DNA from: CALAED01 sp036378315
GTDB lineage: Bacteria; Actinomycetota; Actinomycetes; Streptosporangiales; Streptosporangiaceae
Direction of reading: 5' to 3'
NCBI GenBank assembly: GCA_036378315.1
Contig: DASUWU010000165.1
Span: 27,037 to 91,036, forward strand
Length of the DNA stretch: 64,000 nucleotides
In this document: positions 17,616 to 25,876 of the stretch, piece after piece
How positions within the stretch are numbered: the first letter of the stretch is position 1
How the letters are laid out: every line of letters starts with the position of its first letter
Program-made: the position numbers and the translations under genes
Notes under the pieces: model-generated
Database searches by the model: none
Told to the model about the DNA's origin: nothing
Seen by the model: the letters and a program-made list of their open reading frames with translations, nothing else

Positions 17616-18136
17616 CCGGGGCTGCCGTCGTCATCGGCGTGGGCAACGAGTTTCGCAGGGACGACGGCGTCGGGCCGCGGGTGCTGGGCCTACTCGAGGA
17701 ACTGGCCCGCGAAATGCCCGGCGTGCGGCTGGCCGGATGCGACGGCGAACCGGCCCGGCTCATCGGCCTCTGGGAGGGCGCCGAGCTCGCCGTGGTGGTG
17801 GACGCCGTGCGCGGCGACCGGCCTGGCCGTATCCACGAACTCGACCTGCGGACGGCCGGCCGGCACCGGTCGAGCCCGAGCAGCCATGCGTTGGGGCTCG
17901 GAGCCGCGATCGAGCTGGCCGCCGCTCTTGACCGGCTGCCGGCGCGGTTGGCGATCATCGCGGTGGAGGCCGACGATTTCCGCATCGGCACCGGGCTGAG
18001 TCCGCTGGTGGCCGACGCCTTGCCGGCCGTCGCCGCCCGGGTCGCCCGCGTCGTCCGTGCCGCACGCGCCGCCGGCGGTGGGCCGGCGGACGCCGGACGC
18101 CGGGCCGAGCCCGGGTCCGGGCCCGGGCGGCGGTAG
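17612..18136 (+). CDS. Hydrogenase maturation protease (HyaD/HycI family)
   Basis: The 174-residue endopeptidase begins VVIGVGNEFRRDDGVGPRVL, with the acidic metal-sensing residue after GVGNEFR. It continues with LAVVVDAVRGDRPGRI and a later SSPSSHALGLGAAIEL, whose His is the third nickel-sensing position in this family. The family cleaves the C-terminal extension of the large subunit once nickel is inserted. Its GTG overlaps the hyhL stop by 4 nt, so hyhL is the obvious substrate. The C-terminal 25 residues are Gly/Pro/Arg-rich and probably disordered. Confidence 0.9.
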   Translation: MTGAAVVIGVGNEFRRDDGVGPRVLGLLEELAREMPGVRLAGCDGEPARLIGLWEGAELAVVVDAVRGDRPGRIHELDLRTAGRHRSSPSSHALGLGAAIELAAALDRLPARLAIIAVEADDFRIGTGLSPLVADALPAVAARVARVVRAARAAGGGPADAGRRAEPGSGPGRR

Positions 18137-18226
18137 GCCGAACGTCCCGATCCTGCCATGCCGTTCGCCTCTCCTTTCGATGGCGGGGGCTTGGTGTGCT
18201 GGAGGCGGCCGCCAGGGACACCAGAA

Positions 18227-18292
18227 GGCCAACGACAGGCCAACGAAAGCCCAGAGACAGGCCAAGGAAAGGCCAGGGACAGGCCGCAGAGG
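18227..18292. repeat. 11-bp imperfect tandem repeats upstream of the acyl-CoA synthetase gene
   Basis: Six consecutive 11-mers follow GGCCAACGACA, GGCCAACGAAA, GCCCAGAGACA, GGCCAAGGAAA, GGCCAGGGACA and GGCCGCAGAGG. The 11-bp period keeps each unit on nearly the same helix face. The array ends 25 bp before the ATG at 18317, so it covers the leader or promoter. Function unknown. Confidence 0.6.
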
Positions 18293-18316
18293 GCCTGACC
18301 GGCGAAGGGGGACCGC

Positions 18317-21061
18317 ATGGATGCCGGCACGTCATCGTTCGCCCTGCTGACCGACGGCACCACGATCGAGATCCGGGAGGCCGGACAGGACGACAGGGAG
18401 TCCGTCCGCGCGCTGCACGCGGGTCTCTCCCGGGAAAGCCTTTACCTGCGGTTCTTCTCGATCAATCCGCGGCTGGCAGAACAGATCGCCGACCGGATCT
18501 GCCGGCCGCCGGACTCCGGGCACGCGGCGCTCCTGGCGTTGCTGCGCGGCACCGTGATCGGGGTGGCCGGCTACGAGCGCATCGACGGGGAGCCGGGGAC
18601 CGCCGAGATCGCGATGGCCGTCGCCGACCACATGCACCACAGGGGCGTCGGCACGCTGCTGCTCGAGCACCTCGGCGCGCTCGCCCACCACCGCGGCGTC
18701 CGCGAGTTCCGCGCCGACACGCTCGCCGACAACCACGCCATGCTCAGGCTGCTGGCGGGCGCCGGACTCCCGCTGCGCCGCCGGCTGGCGGCAGGCGTGA
18801 TCGAGTCGCACGTCCCGCTGGCCGCCGACGAACACTACCTGGAGACCGTCGCGGCGCGGGAGGGCAGGGCCGACGTGGAGAGCCTGCGGCACCTGCTGCG
18901 CCCGGCCTCGGTCGCGGTCGTCGGGGCGGGCCGCGACCCGGCGTCGGTCGGCCACTCGATCTTGCGCAACGCGGCCACGTACGGCTTCACTGGCTCGCTG
19001 TACGCGGTGAACCCGCACGCGTCGGAGATCGCGGGGGTGCCGTGCTACCCCTCGGTCCGCGACCTGCCGGAGCCGCCCGAGCTCGCCGTGGTGGTGGTTC
19101 CCGCGGCCGGGGTGCTCGGAGTGGCCGAGGACTGCGGGCGCCGCGGCGCCAGAGGACTCGTGGTGATCACCTCAGGCCTGGGCAAGGAGACCGGCGCCCG
19201 GCTGCTGGCGATCTGCCGCGAGTACGGGATGCGGCTGGTCGGCCCCAACTGCTTCGGCGTCGCCAACACCGAACGGGAGATCCGCCTCGACGCCACGTTC
19301 TTCGCCCGGCATCCGGTGCCCGGCCGGGCCGGGGTCGTTGTCCAGTCCGGCGGCGTCGGGATCGCGGTCGCCGAGCACCTGTCGCGGCTGGGGATCGGGG
19401 TCTCCACGTTCGCCTCTGTCGGCGACAAGTACGACGTGAGCAGCAACGACATGCTCATGTGGTGGGCCGCCGACCAGGCGACGACGCTCGCCGTCCTCTA
19501 CGTCGAGTCCTTCGGCAACCCGCGCAAGTTCGCCCGTACCGCCCGGCGGGTGGGCGCGACGATGCCGATCCTCACCGTCCCGGCCGGGCTGTCGGCGCCC
19601 GGGCAGCGGGCCGCCGGCTCGCACACCGCGGCGGCGGCGACGGCCGCGCTCGTCCAGCAGGCGCTGTTCGACCAGGCCGGCATCATCACCGCCGGCGGGC
19701 TCGGCGAACTGCTCGACGTCGCGGCGTTCCTCGCCTTCCAGCCCGTCCCCGCGGGGCCGCGCGTCGCCGTCGTCTCCAACGCCGGGGGCGCGGCCGTGCT
19801 CGCCGCCGACGCCTGCGTGGCGGCCGGGCTCACCGTGCCGGCCCTGCCCGCTCCGCTGCGGCACCGGCTGGCCGAGGTGCTGCCGCGGGGGGCGGCGACC
19901 GGGAACCCGGTGGACACCACCGCGACCGCGCCGCCCTCCCGCCTGCGTCGCGCCATCGAGATCCTGGCCAGGAGCGACGAGGTCGACGCCGTCCTCGCCG
20001 TCGTGGTCCCGACGGCGGTCGGCGATCTCACCACGGCGGTCGTCAGCGCGCAGGCGGGGGACAAGCCGCTGTCGCTGGTGGCCCTGCACCAGACCGAGGG
20101 GGTCAGCGTACGGCCGGGGCCGCACCGCGGGGTCCCCTCCTACGGCGCGCCCGAGGCGGCGGCGCGGGCGCTGGGCCGCGCCTGGTCCTACGGCAGGTGG
20201 CGGAGCAGACCGCCGGGGGCCATCCCCGAGTTCACCGACGTCGGGACGGGCGAGGCCAAGAAGATCTTGGCGGACTTCCTGGCGGCACACCCGGATGGCG
20301 GCTGGCTGCCGCCCGAACGGGCGCTCCGGCTGCTGGGGTGCTACCGGCTGCCGCTGATCGACTGGCGCTGGGTGGAGATGGGCGCCGCCGCGGCCGCGCC
20401 CAGTGAGAGCACGGGCGTCGAGAGCACGACCGAGACCCCGACCGAGACCCCGACCGTCGAGGACGCCGTCGAGGACGCGGTCGCCGCCGCTGCCGCCGAG
20501 CTCGGCGGACGGGTCGCGCTGAAGGCGCACGTGCCCGAGGTGATCCACAAGAGCAGGGCCGGCGCGGTGGAGCTCGACCTGCGCGGCGAGGGCGACGTCC
20601 GCAAGGCCTACCGCCGGCTGGCCGAGCACTTCGGCGAGCGGCTGCTCGGCGTCGTGGTCCAGCGGATGGCCGCCGACGGCGTGGAGCTGCTGCTCGGCGC
20701 GGTGCAGGAGCCGGTGTTCGGACCGCTGGTGGTGTTCGGCCTCGGCGGCACGGCCACCGAGGCGCTGGACGACCGCGCCGCCCGGTTGGCGCCGCTCACG
20801 GACGGTGACGCCGCCGACCTCATCGAGTCGGTACGCGTCGCGCCGCTGCTGCTGGGCGAGCGCGGCGCCGCGGGCGTGGACGTGCCCGCCCTGCGGGAGG
20901 CCGTCCTGCGGCTGTCCCAGCTCGTCGACGAGTTGCCCGAGGTGGCGGAGCTCGACCTCAATCCGGTGATCGCCCGCGCGGACGGGATGGTCGCCGTCGA
21001 TGCCAGGGTGCGGGTGGTGCCGGCCCCGACGCGCGATCCGTACCTGCGGCGGCTACGCTGA
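18317..21061 (+). CDS. GNAT acetyltransferase fused to an ADP-forming acyl-CoA synthetase-like protein
   Basis: The protein has 914 residues. Residues about 15-165 form a GNAT domain (EIAMAVADHMHHRGVGTLLLEHL is the acetyl-CoA loop). A CoA-binding Rossmann domain starts near 195 (RPASVAVVGAGRDPASVGHSIL), and a succinyl-CoA-ligase-like domain follows with VVQSGGVGIAVAEHL and SHTAAAATAAL, which keeps the His expected to be phosphorylated. A low-complexity linker (TETPTETPT) precedes a C-terminal ATP-grasp region with RVALKAHVPEVIHKSRAGAV. ADP-forming synthetases make ATP from acyl-CoA; GNAT fusions of this type acetylate lysines on metabolic enzymes. Either role, or both, is possible. ATG 18317 follows GAAGGGGG. 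No DevR-type box was found in the 180-bp gap after the hydrogenase operon, which carries 11-bp repeats. Confidence 0.85.
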   Translation: MDAGTSSFALLTDGTTIEIREAGQDDRESVRALHAGLSRESLYLRFFSINPRLAEQIADRICRPPDSGHAALLALLRGTVIGVAGYERIDGEPGTAEIAMAVADHMHHRGVGTLLLEHLGALAHHRGVREFRADTLADNHAMLRLLAGAGLPLRRRLAAGVIESHVPLAADEHYLETVAAREGRADVESLRHLLRPASVAVVGAGRDPASVGHSILRNAATYGFTGSLYAVNPHASEIAGVPCYPSVRDLPEPPELAVVVVPAAGVLGVAEDCGRRGARGLVVITSGLGKETGARLLAICREYGMRLVGPNCFGVANTEREIRLDATFFARHPVPGRAGVVVQSGGVGIAVAEHLSRLGIGVSTFASVGDKYDVSSNDMLMWWAADQATTLAVLYVESFGNPRKFARTARRVGATMPILTVPAGLSAPGQRAAGSHTAAAATAALVQQALFDQAGIITAGGLGELLDVAAFLAFQPVPAGPRVAVVSNAGGAAVLAADACVAAGLTVPALPAPLRHRLAEVLPRGAATGNPVDTTATAPPSRLRRAIEILARSDEVDAVLAVVVPTAVGDLTTAVVSAQAGDKPLSLVALHQTEGVSVRPGPHRGVPSYGAPEAAARALGRAWSYGRWRSRPPGAIPEFTDVGTGEAKKILADFLAAHPDGGWLPPERALRLLGCYRLPLIDWRWVEMGAAAAAPSESTGVESTTETPTETPTVEDAVEDAVAAAAAELGGRVALKAHVPEVIHKSRAGAVELDLRGEGDVRKAYRRLAEHFGERLLGVVVQRMAADGVELLLGAVQEPVFGPLVVFGLGGTATEALDDRAARLAPLTDGDAADLIESVRVAPLLLGERGAAGVDVPALREAVLRLSQLVDELPEVAELDLNPVIARADGMVAVDARVRVVPAPTRDPYLRRLR

Positions 21062-21090
21062 GTAGGAAACCAGAGGCATCTGGGCATTCA

Positions 21091-21104
21091 GGGTCTTTGG
21101 TCAC
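21091..21104. promoter_or_regulatory. Weak DevR/DosR-type box before devS
   Basis: GGGTCTTTGGTCAC, two mismatches from the consensus, 67 bp before the devS GTG. It suggests autoregulation. Confidence 0.45.
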
Positions 21105-21170
21105 TTTCAAACGTCGTTTTTGCGGGTGATTATGGGCGGGGAGTCCGAGCGTTCCGAGGAGAATGGGACC

Positions 21171-22898
21171 GTGCCCAAGGATTCGTCGGCGGAAATCATG
21201 CGCGGCCCGTTGCTCCCGCACATGCGGCTGGATGAGCTCCTCGCGGAGCTGCAATCCCGCCTCGAGGCGGTGCTGGCCACCCGCGACCGGACGCACGCGC
21301 TGCTCGAGGCCGTGGTCGCGATCGGCTCCGACCTCGACCTGCCGACGATGCTGCGCCGCATGGTCGAGGCGGCGACGACGCTGGTCGACGCCTCCTACGG
21401 CGCCCTCGGCGTGATCGGCGAGGGCGGCAACAGCCTGATCGAGTTCATCCCGGTCGGGCTCAGCGAGGAGCAGATACGCCGGATCGAACACTGGCCGCAC
21501 GGCCTCGGCATCCTCGGCCTGTTGATCAAGGAGCCCGAGCCGCTGCGGCTGAACGACATCGGGGAGCATCCTGAGTCCTACGGCTTCCCGCCCGGCCACC
21601 CGCCCATGCGGACGTTTCTCGGCGTTCCGATCAGGGTGCGGGGCGAGGCTTTCGGCAACCTTTACCTGACCGAGAAACGCGACGGCGCCGAGTTCGACGA
21701 AGAGGACGAGAGCGTCGTCACCGCGCTGGCCACGGCCGCCGGCGTCGCGATCGAGAACGCCAGGCTGTACGACGAGGTCCGGCGCAGGGAGCAGTGGCTG
21801 GACGCCTCGTCGGAGGTGACCAGGGCGCTGCTCACCGGCACCGACCGGCGTGAGGTGTTCGCCCTGGTGGCCCGGCGCGCCAGGGAGATGACCGAGGCCG
21901 ACACCGCCGTGGTGGCGCTGTCGGAGGACGACGGCACGACCCTGACCGTGCAGGCCGCCGACGGCGCGTACGCGGAGGCGCTCCAGCGCCTTCGCCTGCC
22001 GCTCGACGGGTCCCTGCCGTCCCAGGTGCTGCGCGCCGGCCGCCCGCTGACGGTCGACGACGTCCGCGAGGACCCGGCGATCGCCGAGGCACTCGGCACC
22101 ACTCCGATCGGGCCCGCCCTGATGGTCCCGCTCGGCGCCGGCGGAGCCGTCTACGGGATGCTGGCCGTCGCGGTGTCCCAGGGCGACGCCCCCTTCTCCG
22201 TGGGGGCGGGGCGCATGCTGCAGGCCTTCGGCGAGCAGGCCGGGATCGTCCTCGAACTGGCCGAACGCCGGGCCGACGCGGAACGGCTGACGATGCTCGA
22301 AGACCGCGACCGGATCGCCAAGGACCTGCACGACCTGGTGATCCAGCGGCTGTTCGCGACCGGCATCACGCTGTCGGGCGCGGCCAGGCTCACCACCAGG
22401 CCCGAGGTGGCCAGCCGGATCCAGCACACGATCGACGATCTTGACGACACCATCCGCCAGATCCGGTCGACGATCTTCGCGCTGCAGACCCCGCCGGGTG
22501 AGGAGCTGGCCGGGCTGCGCTCGCAGGTCCTGGCCGTGGTACGGGCCGCCGAGGAGCCCCTCGGTTTCCCGCCGACCGTGTCGATGGAAGGGCTGCTCGA
22601 CACGGCCGTGCCCGAGGACGTGGCCGAGCAGCTCCTGGCGGTGCTGCGCGAGGCGCTGTCCAACGTCTCCAGGCACGCCGCGGCCACCAAGGTCTTCGTG
22701 ACCGTCGAGGCGCGGGGTGACCTGCTGCTGCGTGTCGTGGACAACGGCGTGGGCATCAAGCCAGGCGGGCACCGCGGCGGTCTGCGGAACATGGCCGAGC
22801 GGGCGAGGTCGCTCGGTGGCGAGTGCACGGTGAACCCGCGCGAGCAGGGCGGCACCCTCGTGGAGTGGCGGGTGCCGTTGCCGGGGGAACCCGACTGA
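21171..22898 (+). CDS. devS: DevS/DosT-type oxygen/redox-sensing histidine kinase
   Basis: The 575-residue protein is close in length to mycobacterial DosS. GAF-A spans about residues 50-200 and contains GFPPGHPPMRTFLGVP. His143 there aligns with the heme-binding His of DosS and DosT, and Tyr165 (FGNLYLTEKR) aligns with the distal Tyr. GAF-B spans about 215-365. The HisKA_3 dimerisation region has DRIAKDLHDLVIQRLF with phospho-acceptor His387. The HATPase region has EALSNVSRHA, VVDNGVGI and GGLRNMAERA. It should sense O2, NO or redox state and phosphorylate DevR. GTG 21171 is preferred (GAGGAG 9 nt upstream, family length); ATG 21132 would add 13 residues. devR is nearby, but on the other strand and separated by a flavoprotein gene. 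Confidence 0.92.
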   Translation: MPKDSSAEIMRGPLLPHMRLDELLAELQSRLEAVLATRDRTHALLEAVVAIGSDLDLPTMLRRMVEAATTLVDASYGALGVIGEGGNSLIEFIPVGLSEEQIRRIEHWPHGLGILGLLIKEPEPLRLNDIGEHPESYGFPPGHPPMRTFLGVPIRVRGEAFGNLYLTEKRDGAEFDEEDESVVTALATAAGVAIENARLYDEVRRREQWLDASSEVTRALLTGTDRREVFALVARRAREMTEADTAVVALSEDDGTTLTVQAADGAYAEALQRLRLPLDGSLPSQVLRAGRPLTVDDVREDPAIAEALGTTPIGPALMVPLGAGGAVYGMLAVAVSQGDAPFSVGAGRMLQAFGEQAGIVLELAERRADAERLTMLEDRDRIAKDLHDLVIQRLFATGITLSGAARLTTRPEVASRIQHTIDDLDDTIRQIRSTIFALQTPPGEELAGLRSQVLAVVRAAEEPLGFPPTVSMEGLLDTAVPEDVAEQLLAVLREALSNVSRHAAATKVFVTVEARGDLLLRVVDNGVGIKPGGHRGGLRNMAERARSLGGECTVNPREQGGTLVEWRVPLPGEPD

Positions 22899-22922
22899 TC
22901 CCGCGGCTCGCGTACGAACGAG

Positions 22923-23480
22923 TCAGCCGAGCCCGCCGCGCGACCCGGGGTCGGAACCCCCGTTCGACCCGGGGTTCGATCTGCCGTTCGACGCCGCTTC
23001 CTGGCTTGCGGTCAGCCGGCTTTCCGGTGCCCCGCGGGCCGCGCCGCCCGCCGGTGCGTTGTCGGGGCGGTGGCGCAGGTCGGGGATGCGGCGGCCGCTG
23101 ACATGCTCGGGCCGGATCCGGATGAAGCGATCGCGGTCGCCGGGCGCCCAGGTCCGCAGCGGAAGCCGCGCGAGCCGCGCGACCTCCTCCGGATCGCGGA
23201 CCGACTGCGCCCTGCCCACGAGGGTCACCGACCAACCGGTCCTTGCCTGGTGGTCGAACTCGTCGACCTCGAAGGCGACGACAGCGTTGCGGGTGGCGGC
23301 CGCGAGCTTGCTTCCCTGTGCGGTCCTGATGATCACGCTGCCGTCTTCGACCAGGAAGTTGACCGGTTGGACGGCCGGCAGGGCCCGATCGGTGAAGACG
23401 ATCCGGCCGATCGGCATGCTGGCGGCAAGCGCAAGGCACTCCTCGGGGGAGAGTACTTCGAGCTCAGCGTCGACGTTCAC
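22923..23480 (-). CDS. Pyridoxamine 5'-phosphate oxidase-like FMN-binding protein
   Basis: A 185-residue protein with a split-barrel flavin fold: ECLALAASMPIGRIVFTDRALPAVQPVNFLVEDGSVIIRT, then AVVAFEVDEFD, GWSVTLVGRAQSV and FIRIRPEHVSGRRI. Similar proteins occur in mycobacterial DosR regulons; they bind FMN or F420 and their substrates are mostly unknown. About 45 residues at the C-terminus are Gly/Ser/Asn-rich and probably disordered. GTG 23480 has GAGG about 9 nt upstream. A DevR-type box lies 37-50 bp upstream, between this gene and the devR stop. A shorter paralogue is at 56405. Confidence 0.82.
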   Translation of the reverse strand: MNVDAELEVLSPEECLALAASMPIGRIVFTDRALPAVQPVNFLVEDGSVIIRTAQGSKLAAATRNAVVAFEVDEFDHQARTGWSVTLVGRAQSVRDPEEVARLARLPLRTWAPGDRDRFIRIRPEHVSGRRIPDLRHRPDNAPAGGAARGAPESRLTASQEAASNGRSNPGSNGGSDPGSRGGLG

Positions 23481-23516
23481 GTTGTACAGCCTCGTTGACG
23501 GGTTCTGGGGTGGACA

Positions 23517-23530
23517 GGCGCTAAGGTCCC
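23517..23530 (-). promoter_or_regulatory. DevR/DosR-type box before the flavoprotein gene
   Basis: On the minus strand it reads GGGACCTTAGCGCC, one mismatch from the consensus, 37 bp upstream of the GTG at 23480. The position is close to the promoter, as expected of a DevR-activated gene. Confidence 0.65.
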
Positions 23531-23537
23531 CCGCCGG

Positions 23538-24194
23538 TCAGGACTTTGGAGCGTTTTCCTCGTGCAGCCGGGCGGCCAGCGCGGCCGCCTGGGTGCGGCG
23601 CTGCATGCCCAGCTTGGCGAACAGGCTGGAGACGTAGTTCTTCACGGTCTTCTCGGCGATGAACAGCCGCTCGCCGATCTGCCGGTTGGTCAGCCCCTCG
23701 CCGATGAGTTCGAGGATCTTCCGCTCCTGATCCGACAGGTCGGACAGCGGATCCTTCCGCGTCACGTCGCGCCGCAGCCGTTCGAGCATCTGGGCGGTGC
23801 TGCGCGGGTCGAGCAGCGACTGGCCCGACGCGACCGTCTTGATCGCGCCCACCAGGTCGCTTCCGTGGATCTCCTTGAGGACGTAGCCGGCGGCTCCGGC
23901 CATCACGGCGTCGAACAGCGCCTCCTCGTCGGCGAAGGAGGTGAGCATCAGGCAGGCCACCTCGGGCATGCGGGAGCGGATCTCGCGGCACACGGTGACG
24001 CCGTCGCCGTCCGGCAGCCGTACGTCCAGCACGGCGACGTCCGGCCGGGCGGCCGGGATGCGCGCGATGGCCTGGTCGGCCGTCCCCGCCTCGCCCACCA
24101 CTTCGATGCCCTCTTCGATGGCGAGCATCGATGCGACCCCCCGCCGTACGACTTCGTGATCGTCGAGCAGGAAGACGCGAATCGGATCAGTCAT
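23538..24194 (-). CDS. devR: DevR/DosR-type response regulator (NarL family)
   Basis: A 218-residue protein with a receiver domain (VFLLDDHEVVRRGV; phospho-acceptor Asp57 in VAVLDVRLPDGDG; TSFADEEAL; Lys in YVLKEI). The C-terminal LuxR-type HTH contains LTNRQIGERLFIAEKTVKNYVSSLFAKLGM. The recognition-helix stretch EKTVKNYVS is identical to that of mycobacterial DosR, whose Lys and Asn residues there contact the GGGAC half-sites. This explains the GGGAC-type boxes in this window. ATG 24194 has AGGAG 6 nt upstream. Three boxes lie in the divergent gap shared with cydA. Confidence 0.93.
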   Translation of the reverse strand: MTDPIRVFLLDDHEVVRRGVASMLAIEEGIEVVGEAGTADQAIARIPAARPDVAVLDVRLPDGDGVTVCREIRSRMPEVACLMLTSFADEEALFDAVMAGAAGYVLKEIHGSDLVGAIKTVASGQSLLDPRSTAQMLERLRRDVTRKDPLSDLSDQERKILELIGEGLTNRQIGERLFIAEKTVKNYVSSLFAKLGMQRRTQAAALAARLHEENAPKS

Positions 24195-24248
24195 GTAGAG
24201 CTCCTCAACTCAGCCTCAAGGCTAGTCGTGAAGATCAGTCACGTTGTC

Positions 24249-24285
24249 TGACCAAAAGTCACCCTCGCGACGGGCCAAAGGTCCC
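24249..24285. promoter_or_regulatory. Tandem DevR/DosR-type boxes in the devR-cydA gap
   Basis: On the minus strand GGGACCTTTGGCCC (24272-24285) matches the consensus exactly. GTGACTTTTGGTCA (24249-24262) is a degenerate copy 23 bp away, about two helical turns. They lie 55-91 bp upstream of devR and could serve devR autoregulation and cydA. Confidence 0.7.
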
Positions 24286-24348
24286 GTTACCCAAGTTTTA
24301 CCCATCCTTGCCGGTTGAACGACGCCGGTTCCGATGGCCCGCCGCGAC

Positions 24349-24362
24349 GGGACCAAGGGCCC
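24349..24362. promoter_or_regulatory. Third DevR/DosR-type box, proximal to cydA
   Basis: GGGACCAAGGGCCC on the plus strand (GGGCCCTTGGTCCC on the minus strand) is one mismatch from the consensus, 64 bp before the cydA GTG. Confidence 0.65.
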
Positions 24363-24426
24363 TACGGCCACATCCGGCACGCGGAGATCGTGGGACCACC
24401 TGCCCGTGCGCGAGAGGGGACCGTCC

Positions 24427-25842
24427 GTGAACGCGCTGGACCTTGCCAGATGGCAGTTCGGCATCACCACCGTCTACCACTTCATCTTCGTTCCGCTCAC
24501 CATCGGCCTGTCCATCCTCGTGGCCGGTATGCAGACGGCCTGGTATCGCACCAAGAACCCGGTCCATCTGCGGATGACCAAGTTCTTCGGCAAGCTCTTC
24601 TTGATCAACTTCGCGATGGGCGTCGTCACCGGCATCGTGCAGGAGTTCCAGTTCGGCATGAACTGGTCCGACTATTCCAGATTCGTCGGTGATGTCTTCG
24701 GCGCCCCGCTCGCCATGGAGGGGTTGCTCGCGTTCTTCCTCGAGTCGACCTTCCTCGGGCTGTGGATCTTCGGCTGGGACAAGCTCTCGCCGCGCCTGCA
24801 CCTGGCGACGATCTGGCTTGCCGCGATCGGCACGAACATCTCCGCGTACTTCATCCTCGCGGCCAACTCCTGGATGCAGCACCCGGTCGGGTACCGCATC
24901 AATCCGCAGACGCACCGCGCCGAGCTGACCAGCATCTGGAAGGTCCTCACCAACTCAACGGCGCTGGTGACCTTTCCGCACGTGATCTTCGGCGCGTTCC
25001 TGACCGCCGGGGTCTTCCTCATCGGTGTCAGCGCGTGGCACCTCAAGCGCCGCGAGCGCGCCGCGGAGACCGAGCGCGCCGTGGAGACGGGGCTGTTCCG
25101 GCGGACGCTGCGGCTGGGTCTGATCACGTCGTTCGTCGCGATCGTCGGCGTGAGCGTCACCGGCGACATCCAGGCGCGGATCATGGACACCCAGCAGCCG
25201 ATGAAGATGGCCGCCGCCGAGGCGCTGTACGAAACGTCGGCGCCGGCGTCGTTCTCGCTGTTCACCATCGGGTCGCTGAGCGGCTCGGAGGAGGTGTGGA
25301 GCGTCCGGGTGCCGCGCCTGCTCTCGCTCATGGCCAAGGCGAGCCCTGACGGCCAGGTCGCCGGGATCAACGACATCCAGCGGCAGTACGAGCAGCGGTA
25401 CGGTCCCGGGAGCTACAAGCCGTACATCCCGGTGACGTACTGGTCCTTCCGGCTGATGATGGGGTTCGGGTTCCTCGCCGGGCTGCTCGCGCTGGGCGGC
25501 CTGTGGCTGACCCGCCGCGGCCGGCTCCCGACCGGCCGGTGGTTCTACCGGGCCGGGCTGGCGTCGCTCGCGCTGCCGTACCTCGCCAACACCATGGGCT
25601 GGATCTTCACGGAGATGGGCCGCCAGCCGTGGACCGTGGCCGGCGTGCTGCGCACCCGCGACAGCGTGTCGCCCGCGGTCGGGACCGCCTCGGTCGTCAC
25701 CTCGCTGACCGTCTTCACCCTGCTGTACGCCGCCCTTGCCGTGGTCGCGGCGGTGCTCATGGTCCGGCAGGTCAGGTCGGGACCGTCGGGCGAGGACGAG
25801 ACCGGCACTGCCGACCGGCCGCTGCCGGCCTTCACGTACTGA
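24427..25842 (+). CDS. cydA: Cytochrome bd ubiquinol/menaquinol oxidase subunit I
   Basis: The 471-residue membrane subunit carries the three hemes. Visible landmarks are ARWQFGITTVYHFIFVPLTIG with the heme d/b595-region His near residue 18, LAFFLESTFLGLW with the conserved Glu, LVTFPHVIFGAF with a heme b558 His, a short Q-loop type region, GWIFTEMGRQPWTVAGVLRT (GRQPW), and many TM helices. It reduces O2 at high affinity without pumping protons. The start is GTG 24427 with GAGAGG upstream. It is the first gene of cydABDC, divergent from devR with three DevR-type boxes between, so induction under low oxygen is expected. Confidence 0.96.
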   Translation: MNALDLARWQFGITTVYHFIFVPLTIGLSILVAGMQTAWYRTKNPVHLRMTKFFGKLFLINFAMGVVTGIVQEFQFGMNWSDYSRFVGDVFGAPLAMEGLLAFFLESTFLGLWIFGWDKLSPRLHLATIWLAAIGTNISAYFILAANSWMQHPVGYRINPQTHRAELTSIWKVLTNSTALVTFPHVIFGAFLTAGVFLIGVSAWHLKRRERAAETERAVETGLFRRTLRLGLITSFVAIVGVSVTGDIQARIMDTQQPMKMAAAEALYETSAPASFSLFTIGSLSGSEEVWSVRVPRLLSLMAKASPDGQVAGINDIQRQYEQRYGPGSYKPYIPVTYWSFRLMMGFGFLAGLLALGGLWLTRRGRLPTGRWFYRAGLASLALPYLANTMGWIFTEMGRQPWTVAGVLRTRDSVSPAVGTASVVTSLTVFTLLYAALAVVAAVLMVRQVRSGPSGEDETGTADRPLPAFTY

Positions 25843-25876
25843 GAACGCGACGTACCGAGGAACCGAGGACTCACCG

